Positions 35,818 through 43,663 of a DNA stretch of 64,000 nucleotides are shown piece after piece. Every line of letters starts with the position of its first letter. Position 1 is the first letter of the stretch. Location: the NCBI RefSeq assembly GCF_029428875.1, contig NZ_JAJSOO010000001.1, positions 1,798,001-1,862,000 on the forward strand, written 5' to 3'. The DNA is from Streptomyces sp. JH34. GTDB lineage: Bacteria; Actinomycetota; Actinomycetes; Streptomycetales; Streptomycetaceae. Both the position numbers and the translations under genes were made by a program. The notes below the pieces were generated by a model. The model searched no databases. It was not told the DNA's origin and saw only the letters and a list, made by a program, of their open reading frames with translations.

Positions 35818-36746
35818 GTGCCAGCGTTCTCTACGACACACCGGGCCCGAAGGCCGCTGTCCGCAACCGGATCTACGCCGTGGTCGGCAGCCTCGCCATC
35901 CTGGCCCTGATCGGTGCCAGCGTGATGCGGCTGTCCGACAAGGGGCACCTCGCCCCCGAGATGTGGGACATCTTCAACTACGCGGGCATCCGGCAGAACA
36001 TCGCCGACGCCGTCCTCGCCACGCTCAAGGCCTTCGGGCTCGCGGCGGTCGGGTCGCTGATCCTCGGCGTACTGCTCGCCGTCGGCCGGCTCTCGGACCA
36101 CAAGCCGGTCCGCTGGTTCGCCATCACCTTCATCGAGCTCTTCCGCTCGATCCCGCTGCTGATCACCATCTACGCCATCTGGGTCGGCTTCCTCACCGAC
36201 TACTCGATGTGGGCCCTGGCGCTCGGCCTGTCCGTCTACAACGGCTGCGTCCAGGCCGAGGTGCTGCGCGCCGGCATCAACTCCGTGCCCAAGGGGCAGA
36301 GCGAAGCCGCTTACGCCCTCGGGATGAGCAAGACCCAGGTCATGGTCAGCGTGCTGATGCCGCAGGCGGTCCGTGCGATGCTGCCGACGATCATCAGCCA
36401 GCTGGTGGTGACCCTCAAGGACACCTCGCTCGGCTTCATCATCCTGTACCCGGAGCTGCTCCAGACCGCGCGTCTGATCGCCTCCAACACGCAGGTCAAC
36501 GCCCAGTACCCGTACGTCTCGACCATCGCGGTCATCGGCACGATCTATGTGACGATGTGCCTGATCCTGTCGGCGCTCGCCACCTGGATCGAGAAGCGTG
36601 GCCGTCGGGCCAAGACCGGTATCGCGGTGGCCGCGGCCGCCGAGACCCCGGAGGTCCTCCCCGCCGGCAGCATCACGGCGCCCCCCACCGAGGACGGCGC
36701 GGCCGACGGCAAGCCCACCGACGGGGGCACCGTCAAGAAGGACTGA
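35814..36746 (+). CDS. gluD: Glutamate ABC transporter permease
   Basis: The product has 310 residues. It has a long cytoplasmic N terminus, membrane helices beginning AVVGSLAILALIGASV, the EAA loop EVLRAGINSVPKGQSEAAYALG and a 60-residue hydrophilic Ala/Pro/Gly-rich C-terminal tail (ETPEVLPAGS ... TVKKD) not needed for the fold. The start overlaps the gluC stop by four bases. With GluA, GluB and GluC it completes a glutamate importer. Confidence 0.92.
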   Translation: MSASVLYDTPGPKAAVRNRIYAVVGSLAILALIGASVMRLSDKGHLAPEMWDIFNYAGIRQNIADAVLATLKAFGLAAVGSLILGVLLAVGRLSDHKPVRWFAITFIELFRSIPLLITIYAIWVGFLTDYSMWALALGLSVYNGCVQAEVLRAGINSVPKGQSEAAYALGMSKTQVMVSVLMPQAVRAMLPTIISQLVVTLKDTSLGFIILYPELLQTARLIASNTQVNAQYPYVSTIAVIGTIYVTMCLILSALATWIEKRGRRAKTGIAVAAAAETPEVLPAGSITAPPTEDGAADGKPTDGGTVKKD

Positions 36747-36804
36747 CCGGGTCCAGGACGCCCGCGTCGTCATGACGCGTCGTCAGCCCACTCCGCGCAC
36801 AAGG

Positions 36805-36830
36805 CAGCCCGTCGGTCCACCGGCGGGCTG
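36805..36830 (+). terminator. Hairpin after the glu operon
   Basis: Arms 36805-36815 and 36820-36830 pair over 11 bp with one wobble and a 4-base loop, 58 bases after the gluD stop. The rest of the 340-base interval up to the monooxygenase gene holds no supported gene. Confidence 0.6.
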
Positions 36831-37087
36831 TCCGGGTTCCCGGCCCCACGCCCGGGAAGGCGGCGCGCTGTGGCCGGTGCTCCGACCCCTGGTACGGCAG
36901 GAGGCCCGAGAGCTGCACGGGTTGCGTGGGGCGGCTACGTGGGCGCTCCGTCCCGCTGTCGCTTGACGCGGACAGCGGCAGTGGGTTGCATTCGTTCTGT
37001 GATCGCGTCCCGAACCACCGCCGCCGCGCCCCCTCCTTCCTCCCTCTCCTCCGCCAACTCCTCGACCACCGCTGGAGGGTTCGCACC

Positions 37088-38722
37088 GTGGACCCGGTGA
37101 TCGTCGTCGGTGCCGGGCCGGTCGGGCTGGCGTTGTCGCTCGCCCTGGCGGCCCAGGGTGTCCCGTCCGTGCTGCTCGACGAAGGGCCCGGCAAGGACGA
37201 ACCGCGTCCGGCACGCACCGTCGTGCTGCGCGAGGACACGGCCGACCTGGTGGAACGGCTCGGCTGCCCGGCGCTCCACGCCGAAGGACTGCGGTGGTCG
37301 GGCTGGCGCTCGGTACGGCGGAAGCAGCTGGTACGGGCCGTGCCCCTGGGCGACGACGAAGGTACCGTCCCACTGCCGTCGCCCGTGCACCTGCCCCAGC
37401 ACGCGCTCACCGGTGGGCTACGGGCGGCCGTCGCGGCGCACGATCTGGTCGAGATGGTGCCGTTCAGCCGGATCGACACGCTGGAGCAGGACGCACACGG
37501 CGTCACGGTCCACACCCGTGAGCCCGGATCGACCTGGTGGCGCGGGAGTTACGTGGTCGGCTGCGACGGAGCGAGGTCCACGGTGCGCAAGCTCCTGGAC
37601 ATCAGGTTCCCCGGCCGTACGGCGGTCGAACGGCACGCGGTGGCCGCGCTCCGCGCCGAACTGCCCTGGCCGGGCGAAGCCGTACTGCACCGCTCGCCAC
37701 CCTGGCGCTCCGGTGGTACGGAGGTCACCGCCCGCCCGCTGCCCGGCGGGGTCTGGCGGCTCGACTGGCTCCTACCGCCACGCGGTGAACTCGTCACCCC
37801 CGACGCCCTCATCACCAGGATCCGCGACACCCTGGAGGGCTGGTGCGGCGAGACGCCGGCCTACGAACTGCTGGACACGGGCGTGTACACGCTCCATCAC
37901 CGGCTGGCCAGGCGATGGCGGTCGAAGCGTGCCTTTCTCGCCGGGGACGCCGCGCACCTGCTGGGCGCGCTCGGAACCCAGGGCCTCGACGAGGGGCTTC
38001 GGGACGCCGAGAACCTGGCCTGGAAGCTGGCGCAGGCCTGGCACCAGGACGCCTCCGAACTCCTCCTCGACAGCTACCAGGCCGAGCGCAGGGCCGCCGT
38101 CGCCTCCCGGCTGCGCGCCGCCGACCAGTCCCTGCCGATACTGCGGGGCGGTGCGGGCCTCCGGACGCTCGTACCCGGCGCCTCGCGGGGACACGACACG
38201 CTGTTGGCGGATGGTCATCTGGGATGCGGGCCGCTGGGCGCGCCCCCCTCGTACACGCACTCCCCCCTTTCGCCTCGACACGCTGATGGACACACGCCGG
38301 TGGGGACCGCCCCGGGTGCACCGGTCGCCGATGTGCGGGTGACCGCGCCCGACGGGAAAGCCGTGCGGCTGCGTGACCGGCTGGGACTGGGAAATCTGCT
38401 GGTGATCCTGGTCGCACCGGGCACCGGGGTGTGGGACCGGCGGCACTGGCTGACCGCCGGGGTCATGCCCCGGCTGGTCGACGCGGTGGGTGCCCTCCCG
38501 GTGAAGGCCGAACTGCTGGTGACGGAGAACTACCCGGGTGCGACGGCCCACACGGTGCTGCTGGTCAGGCCGGACGGGCATCTCGTCGCGGCCTTCAACG
38601 GGGTACGGCCGGCCGAGTTGTTCGCGGCTGCCGACGCCGCGCGCGGGGGTGGCGCGGAAACGGCGCAGGACGACCGGACGCGCACCACTACGAGCTCCGA
38701 CCGGACTGCGGACGTCAATTGA
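37088..38722 (+). CDS. FAD-dependent aromatic-type monooxygenase (PheA/TfdB family)
   Basis: The product has 544 residues. The Rossmann motif VIVVGAGPVGLALSLALA is at the N terminus, the CDGARSTVRKLL (DG) motif at about 155 and the second FAD motif FLAGDAAHLLGALGTQGLDEGL at about 280. A C-terminal thioredoxin-like domain (VTAPDGKAVRLRDRLG ... HTVLLVRPDGHLVAAF) follows, as in phenol hydroxylases and polyketide-tailoring oxygenases. GTG 37088 has TGGAGGG upstream. No biosynthetic cluster surrounds it, so the substrate is unknown. It ends 32 bases before the Cys leader peptide. Confidence 0.85.
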   Translation: MDPVIVVGAGPVGLALSLALAAQGVPSVLLDEGPGKDEPRPARTVVLREDTADLVERLGCPALHAEGLRWSGWRSVRRKQLVRAVPLGDDEGTVPLPSPVHLPQHALTGGLRAAVAAHDLVEMVPFSRIDTLEQDAHGVTVHTREPGSTWWRGSYVVGCDGARSTVRKLLDIRFPGRTAVERHAVAALRAELPWPGEAVLHRSPPWRSGGTEVTARPLPGGVWRLDWLLPPRGELVTPDALITRIRDTLEGWCGETPAYELLDTGVYTLHHRLARRWRSKRAFLAGDAAHLLGALGTQGLDEGLRDAENLAWKLAQAWHQDASELLLDSYQAERRAAVASRLRAADQSLPILRGGAGLRTLVPGASRGHDTLLADGHLGCGPLGAPPSYTHSPLSPRHADGHTPVGTAPGAPVADVRVTAPDGKAVRLRDRLGLGNLLVILVAPGTGVWDRRHWLTAGVMPRLVDAVGALPVKAELLVTENYPGATAHTVLLVRPDGHLVAAFNGVRPAELFAAADAARGGGAETAQDDRTRTTTSSDRTADVN

Positions 38723-38754
38723 CCGCCGCAGGCGCACATGGTGTACTCCGGAAC

Positions 38755-38841
38755 ATGACCGACACCGATGTGCGCCTGTGGCGGAGGGTCCATATGGACC
38801 TCGTCCGCTACGCGGGCTGCGTGTGTCGCCCGTCCTGCTGA
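38755..38841 (+). CDS. Cysteine-ended leader peptide of the cysteine dioxygenase operon
   Basis: This 28-codon frame encodes a peptide that starts MTDTDVRLWRRVHMDLVRYA and ends GCVCRPSC. The short length, the W/R-x-x-H-x-D-L-x-R body and cysteine codons clustered at the very end fit the putative leader peptides seen before sulfur-metabolism genes in Streptomyces, where ribosome stalling at Cys codons reports cysteinyl-tRNA supply. It stops 73 bases before the cysteine dioxygenase start. Expression is not proven; the case rests on peptide pattern and on the function of the downstream gene. Confidence 0.75.
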   Translation: MTDTDVRLWRRVHMDLVRYAGCVCRPSC

Positions 38842-38914
38842 ATCGCCTTCCCCGGCACGCCGTGCTGTCCCGCGCGCGGCCGTGCTCCCGCGCGAACTTC
38901 TCAGGACGGCCCCT

Positions 38915-39571
38915 GTGTCTGCACTCTCTTCTTCCTTTCCCGCTCCCACTTCCGCGTCCTCTTCCGATTCCACGCTGGCAGTCGGCTCACAGCCCGCCGA
39001 CTCACCACCCGTCGTCGGCGCGGAGGCCCCGGTCGATGTCCCGGCCGGTGTCCCCGCCGGCAGCGGCGCGGAGGCCCCGGCGCCGACCGCCGCGGAGCTG
39101 CTCGACTTCGTCCGCCGTACCGCCGAGGACGCCGCGCTCGTGGCTTCACTCCCTCTCGATCCCGAGGGGCGGACGTGGCTCCGGCTCGACGGCCCGGGCG
39201 GCAGCGAGGCGTGGCTGATCAGCTGGCCGCCCGGCACCGGCACCGGCTGGCACGACCACGCAGAGTCGACGGGAGCGTTCACCGTCGCCGCAGGCGCCCT
39301 CAGGGAGCACTCGCTCGCCGCACGGCTGCCCACCGACGGCTGGAAGACCCTCGAACTGAGTGAGGGCGTCGACCGGACGCGGCTTCTGGGGACCGGCCAG
39401 GGCAGGGCCTTCGGCCGGCACCATGTCCACGAGGTGCTCAACGAGGCCGGAGACGAGCATGCCGTGTCGGTGCACGCCTACTACCCGCCCCTGCCGCAGA
39501 TCCGCCGCTACAGCCGCTCGGGAGCGGTGCTGCGTCTGGAGCAGACAGAACGCCCGGAGGACTGGCAGTGA
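38915..39571 (+). CDS. Cysteine dioxygenase type I
   Basis: The product has 218 residues. It is a cupin with iron ligands HDH (in GTGWHDHAESTGAFTV) and a later His in GRHHVHEVLN; HAYYPPL completes the second cupin motif. It oxidises L-cysteine to cysteine sulfinate. The first 65 residues are a Ser/Ala/Pro-rich tail with no conserved content. I chose GTG 38915 (VSALSSSF) preceded by TCAGGAC; the true start could be later. It overlaps the rhodanese gene by four bases (GTGA), so the two form an operon of sulfur catabolism behind the Cys leader. Confidence 0.88.
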   Translation: MSALSSSFPAPTSASSSDSTLAVGSQPADSPPVVGAEAPVDVPAGVPAGSGAEAPAPTAAELLDFVRRTAEDAALVASLPLDPEGRTWLRLDGPGGSEAWLISWPPGTGTGWHDHAESTGAFTVAAGALREHSLAARLPTDGWKTLELSEGVDRTRLLGTGQGRAFGRHHVHEVLNEAGDEHAVSVHAYYPPLPQIRRYSRSGAVLRLEQTERPEDWQ

Positions 39572-39975
39572 GCGACGCAAGCCAGGAACAACAGGACCCG
39601 GTGGGCATCGACGAACTGCTCGAACAGGTGCGGGCGGGCTATGAGCGGGTAGGCCCCGAGGAGGCCGCAACCGCCGCTACCGAGGGCGCGCTACTGGTCG
39701 ACATCCGCTACGCGGCGCTGCGCGAGAAGGACGGGCTGATCCCCGGCGCTCTGGTCGTCGAGCGCAACGAGCTGGAGTGGCGGCTCGATCCGCGGGGCAG
39801 CCACCGTGCCCCCGAGGCGACCAGCCACGACCTGCGGGTCGTGGTGATCTGCAACGAGGGTTACGCGTCGAGTCTTGCGGTCGCCTCGCTGCGGGCACTG
39901 GGGCTGCGCCGGGCCACGGACCTGACCGGCGGCTTCCAGGCGTGGCGCGCGGCAGGGCTCCCGGTCGCCCTCTGA
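39568..39975 (+). CDS. Rhodanese-like sulfurtransferase
   Basis: The product has 135 residues and a single rhodanese domain: VDIRYAALREKDGLIPGALV, LEWRLDP, VVVICNEGYASSLAVASLRALG and DLTGGFQAWRAAGLPV. The active-site cysteine is Cys in ICNEGYAS; the loop lacks the arginine of classical thiosulfate sulfurtransferases, so the sulfur donor may differ. The GTG start overlaps the cysteine dioxygenase stop, pointing to coupled translation and a shared role in cysteine sulfur disposal. Confidence 0.88.
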   Translation: MSDASQEQQDPVGIDELLEQVRAGYERVGPEEAATAATEGALLVDIRYAALREKDGLIPGALVVERNELEWRLDPRGSHRAPEATSHDLRVVVICNEGYASSLAVASLRALGLRRATDLTGGFQAWRAAGLPVAL

Positions 39976-40470
39976 CCGGTGGCCCCCGGGCCCCGGCCGG
40001 GGCACTCGGCTCAGCGGGCGCCGAGCCCCCGGGCCGTGTGCATCTGACTGGGCCCTGCGCGTGCGTGCCCGGACCCCGGACCTCTGGCGTACTGGTCACG
40101 CCCTCCAACCCTGGGGACGCGGCCTCCCCCGCCACCGGCCTGCCCACGTCGGCAACCAGCCCGTCCCTCCAGGGCCCGGCCGGGGCCCGGTCCCTGGAAA
40201 CCGCCGACCGAGGACCGGGCCCGCGCCGCGGTACCGGCTGCCATCGGCTGCCAAAAGCTGTCGCCATCGCCTTTCCCTGTCCTGTCCTGCCTGTCCGGGC
40301 TGTCCTACCTGTCCGGGCTGTCCTGCCTGTCCGGGTTGTCCTACCTGTCCGGGCTTCGCGCTTGGACCGGCAGGACAGGGCCGGATGCCCCTCCGACCCA
40401 CCCGATCGCTCCACTCCGGTGGAGCGATCGCCGCGCGCGACGGACATTCGCCTCATCCCTGAGGACCGGA
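39976..40470. other. Long intergenic region with minisatellite
   Basis: Nearly 500 bases without a supported gene. Besides the 18-bp tandem repeat described separately there is no recognisable promoter or terminator. Open frames on the minus strand here encode only repetitive Gly-Gln-Pro (collagen-like) peptides produced by the repeat. Confidence 0.6.
40287..40354 (+). repeat. 18-bp tandem repeat, 3.8 copies
   Basis: Units 40287-40304, 40305-40322, 40323-40340 and partial 40341-40354 follow CTRCCTGTCCGGGYTGTC. Odd and even units differ as CTGCC/CTACC, so the array is also a 36-bp higher-order repeat. It lies about 120 bases upstream of the next gene. Confidence 0.92.
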
Positions 40471-41139
40471 ATGTACGGAGATGTCGCGCCGATGGAAACC
40501 GCTCAGCTCACCCCGGAACAGCTCGACTCACAGTCCTCCCGTCTCCATGACACGGACGCATGGCAGCGCATCGTCACCGGCTGGGAGCGCACCACTCAGG
40601 AACCTGCTCCCCCTGTGCCCGTACCGGCCGGGGAGACGCGGCGGGCGGCACCGCCCGTGTACCGGGGCGACTGGCGAGATCTGCTGTCCGTGCCCGTCGA
40701 CCGGCTCATCGCGGACTCTCTGCGGGCCCTGCCGGCACGGCAGGCCCACGAGCGACCGCTCCCCGGACGCTTCGGCGCCGTGCTGCCCGAGCGTCTGCAC
40801 GCCTGGCGCCGCATCGGACAGCCCGATGTACGCCCGTCGACGCACCTCGCCCACGCGCGGCGGATCCTCACCGAGTGGGGCTGGCAGAACACGCCCTACC
40901 GCCTGCGCAACGCCCGAGGAGCACGCTGCGTCTGCGGAGCCATGCTGACCGCGCACCGCCTCGGCTACGGGTCGCTCGACACCGTCGACCGGGCCGGGGC
41001 CTGGCTCATCACCGAGCTGCGCGCACAGGGTTGGACGGGCCTGATCGGCCCCTGGAACCGCCATCCCGGCCGCACCGCCGAGGACGCCCTGGCCCTGATC
41101 GACGCCACGATCAGCCGGGCGTCGCTGGCAGGCCACTGA
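40471..41139 (+). CDS. Conserved actinobacterial protein, DUF6197-like
   Basis: The product has 222 residues. The C-terminal half (AHARRILTEWGWQNTPYRLR, ARCVCGAMLTAHRLGYGS, AEDALALIDATI) has the Cys-x-Cys-Gly-Ala and paired WGW helices of the DUF6197 type; the N-terminal half is more variable. No signal peptide or membrane helix. ATG 40471 has GAGGACCGGA upstream; ATG 40492 with GGAG is equally plausible. No function can be given. It faces the convergent recX gene, with about 310 bases between them. Confidence 0.65.
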   Translation: MYGDVAPMETAQLTPEQLDSQSSRLHDTDAWQRIVTGWERTTQEPAPPVPVPAGETRRAAPPVYRGDWRDLLSVPVDRLIADSLRALPARQAHERPLPGRFGAVLPERLHAWRRIGQPDVRPSTHLAHARRILTEWGWQNTPYRLRNARGARCVCGAMLTAHRLGYGSLDTVDRAGAWLITELRAQGWTGLIGPWNRHPGRTAEDALALIDATISRASLAGH

Positions 41140-41447
41140 GACAGGGGCCGAGCGACCACGAACAGGGTGGTCGCCGAAGCCTTACGCCCCTCACCGCACC
41201 GCCCCTCACCGCGTCCCTCACCGCACCGTTCCTCACTGCACAGCACCGCCCCGTGAGCAGCCTGCCTGTCGGCGATAGCCCCCTCCGCCACCGCCGCAGC
41301 CCGCTTCACATGACGTACGCACCCGGTCCCCGTCCCGATGCGGTTCCCCCGTCCCCCCGGCCCGGCCCCTTTCACGTCGAGGACCGGGCAGCGTCCCGTG
41401 TTTCCACCCGCCGGACGACTGCGTTCCCCCGCTCCCCCGGTCACCTG
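41140..41447. other. Convergent intergenic region before recX
   Basis: Contains a modest hairpin (arms 41152-41159 and 41167-41174, 7-base loop) after the DUF6197-like gene, then four imperfect copies of a CCCTCACCGCACCG-like unit between about 41188 and 41245. No gene is supported. Confidence 0.5.
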
Positions 41448-42140
41448 TCAGAAGGGCTCGTCCAGCCCTTCCGTGTCCTCCCCCTCCGCCTCGATCGCCT
41501 GACGCACCACGCGCAGTGCCATCCCCTCGCCGTACCCCTTACGCGCGAGCATGCCCGCGAGCCGCCTCAACCGCTTGTCCCGGTCCAGCCCACGGGTGGA
41601 GCGGAGCTTCCGCGCCACGAGCTCCCGGGCGGTCTCCTCCTCCTGCTCGGGGTCGAGCTGCCCGACCGCCTCGTCGATCACCGTGGGGTCGACCCCTTTG
41701 GTGCGGAGTTCCCGCACGAGGGCGCGGCGGGCCAGCCCCCTGCCGTGATGCCGGGACTCGACCCAGGCGTCCGCGAACGCCGCGTCGTCGATCAGTCCCA
41801 CGTCCTCGAACCGCGAGAGCACTTCCTCGGCGGCCTCGTCAGGAATCTCCTTCTTACGCAAGGCATCGGCCAGCTGCTTACGGGTCCGCGGGGTCCCGGT
41901 CAGCAGCCTGAGACAGATGTTGCGCGCCTGCTCGACCGGGTCCCGCGGTTCCCCCTTCTCGGCCCTCGACGAGGAAGGGGAACCGCTGCTTCTAGAGCGG
42001 GAGCGGGAACCACGACCCGCCCCCTCGCCGAACCCGGCCCCCGGGCCGGGCTCCGGGGAATCCCCGGACGGTTCTGCGGCGTACTCGGGGCCGGGTGCCG
42101 CACCGGCGTCGGTGCCCGGCCACTCCGTGCGACGCGTCAC
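41448..42140 (-). CDS. recX: RecA regulatory protein RecX
   Basis: The product has 230 residues. About 65 residues of Gly/Ser/Arg-rich low complexity (SRSRSRSSGSPSSSR) precede three RecX helical repeats: ICLRLLTGTPRTRKQLADAL, VLSRFEDVGLIDDAAFADAW and RRLAGMLARKGYGEGMALRV. RecX caps and inhibits RecA filaments. The start codon is 3 bases after the recA stop, so it is co-transcribed and probably translationally coupled with recA. Confidence 0.93.
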   Translation of the reverse strand: MTRRTEWPGTDAGAAPGPEYAAEPSGDSPEPGPGAGFGEGAGRGSRSRSRSSGSPSSSRAEKGEPRDPVEQARNICLRLLTGTPRTRKQLADALRKKEIPDEAAEEVLSRFEDVGLIDDAAFADAWVESRHHGRGLARRALVRELRTKGVDPTVIDEAVGQLDPEQEEETARELVARKLRSTRGLDRDKRLRRLAGMLARKGYGEGMALRVVRQAIEAEGEDTEGLDEPF

Positions 42141-42143
42141 GGT

Positions 42144-43274
42144 CTAGCTCTTGGCCGCTGCGGCCTTGGCGGTCTTGGCCTTGGTCGCGGGAGCCGGCAC
42201 CGACTTGGCCGCGGCATCGGCCGGGGCACCCGCGGTGACCGCGGCATCGGCCGCGGGCTCCGCCGCCGGGTCCTCGGGACGGACGCCGACGCCGAGCTTC
42301 TCCAGGATCTTCCTCTCGATCTCGTTGGCGAGGTCGGGGTTGTCCTTGAGGAAGTTGCGGGCGTTCTCCTTGCCCTGGCCGAGCTGGTCGCCCTCGTACG
42401 TGTACCAGGCGCCGGCCTTGCGTACGAAGCCGTGCTCCACGCCCATGTCGATCAGACCGCCCTCGCGGCTGATGCCCTGGCCGTAGAGGATGTCGAACTC
42501 GGCCTGCTTGAAGGGGGGCGCCACCTTGTTCTTCACGACCTTGACGCGGGTGCGGTTACCCACGGCGTCGGTGCCGTCCTTCAGCGTCTCGATCCGACGG
42601 ATGTCCAGACGCACCGAGGCGTAGAACTTCAGTGCCCGGCCACCGGTCGTGGTCTCCGGGGAGCCGAACATGACCCCGATCTTCTCGCGGAGCTGGTTGA
42701 TGAAGATCGCGGTGGTCTTGGACTGGTTCAGCGCACTGGTGATCTTACGGAGCGCCTGGCTCATCAGACGCGCCTGCAGACCCACGTGCGAGTCACCCAT
42801 CTCCCCCTCGATCTCCGCACGGGGCACCAGGGCCGCGACGGAGTCGATGACGATCAGGTCCAGCGCACCGGAGCGGACCAGCATGTCCACGATCTCCAGG
42901 GCCTGCTCACCGTTGTCAGGCTGCGAGAGGATGAGGCTGTCGATGTCGACGCCGAGCTTCTTCGCGTACTCCGGGTCGAGGGCGTGCTCCGCGTCGATGA
43001 ACGCCACGGAACCGCCGAGCCGCTGCGCGTTCGCCACGGCGTGCAGCGTCAGCGTCGTCTTACCGGAGGACTCCGGTCCGTACACCTCCACCACACGGCC
43101 GCGCGGCAGACCGCCGACGCCGAGCGCCACGTCGAGCGCGGTCGACCCGGTGGGGATCACCTCGATCGGCTCGTTCGGCCGCTCACCGAGGCGCATCACC
43201 GCGCCCTTGCCGAATTGCCGTTCAATCTGTGCGAGCGCGGCGTCCAGCGCCTTCTCGCGGTCGGTTCCTGCCAT
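42144..43274 (-). CDS. recA: Recombinase RecA
   Basis: The product has 376 residues. Walker [10 protein letters not shown], the catalytic EHALDPEYA region, [15 protein letters not shown] (Walker B) and loop L2 [20 protein letters not shown] are intact. It drives homologous recombination and triggers LexA cleavage. The C-terminal 45 residues are Ala/Lys-rich ([12 protein letters not shown]), as in other Streptomyces RecA proteins, which are said to need this end for full activity. ATG 43274 follows GGGTGGAACCC-type sequence. A diverged SOS box lies 141-152 bases upstream. Confidence 0.98.
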   Translation of the reverse strand: MAGTDREKALDAALAQIERQFGKGAVMRLGERPNEPIEVIPTGSTALDVALGVGGLPRGRVVEVYGPESSGKTTLTLHAVANAQRLGGSVAFIDAEHALDPEYAKKLGVDIDSLILSQPDNGEQALEIVDMLVRSGALDLIVIDSVAALVPRAEIEGEMGDSHVGLQARLMSQALRKITSALNQSKTTAIFINQLREKIGVMFGSPETTTGGRALKFYASVRLDIRRIETLKDGTDAVGNRTRVKVVKNKVAPPFKQAEFDILYGQGISREGGLIDMGVEHGFVRKAGAWYTYEGDQLGQGKENARNFLKDNPDLANEIERKILEKLGVGVRPEDPAAEPAADAAVTAGAPADAAAKSVPAPATKAKTAKAAAAKS

Positions 43275-43663
43275 GGGTTCCACCCGATTTGCTTGAGTCG
43301 ATCGCTTCACGTCACAGACGCTAACCCCTGCCACTGACAATGGGCCTCGACGTCCTCCCGGCCTGTGGACAACTCCACGGTCGGGCCCGGCAAAACCCGG
43401 CCGGAATTCCATAAGAATGGATGTTCGATTTCGGTGTCAAGCACACCACGCCGGACCGGCGCCGACGGCCGCCGCGGCTCATGACCGTCAGGATCGACGA
43501 GTTCGACGCACTCGACGAGCCATGACAGACCTCATTCTAGTTTCAGGTGATATGCGGACATATCAGAGGAATGCGCGAGGATGAAGGGTGGAAAGGGTGC
43601 CGTAGACACGCCGTGTCGTAGGCACACCCCTGCCCCCACGGCCGCGAAACACTCGCGGACCGG
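43275..43663. other. recA upstream region
   Basis: 390 bases with the SOS-like box and an AT-richer patch around 43525-43575 (TTCTAGTTTCAGGTGATATG, then ATATCAG), unusual in this GC-rich region and possibly promoter DNA. No gene is supported. Confidence 0.5.
43415..43426 (-). promoter_or_regulatory. Diverged SOS box upstream of recA
   Basis: On the minus strand the site reads GAACATCCATTC, i.e. GAAC-N4-ATTC, one mismatch from the GAAC-N4-GTTC core, and the flanking bases (C before, T after) extend it to CGAACATCCATTCT. It is weaker than the lexA box at 5519, consistent with leaky basal recA expression. Confidence 0.7.

Noticed and set aside
36733..37515. 260-codon minus-strand frame before the monooxygenase gene
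   Set aside because: Mostly antisense to the monooxygenase N terminus, Arg/Ser-rich and without family resemblance.
40287..40354. CRISPR array
   Set aside because: Units are directly adjacent 18-mers without spacers and no cas genes are present.
39677..40456. Collagen-like Gly-Gln-Pro peptides on the minus strand
   Set aside because: Produced by translation of the 18-bp tandem repeat; no start signal, no conserved flank.
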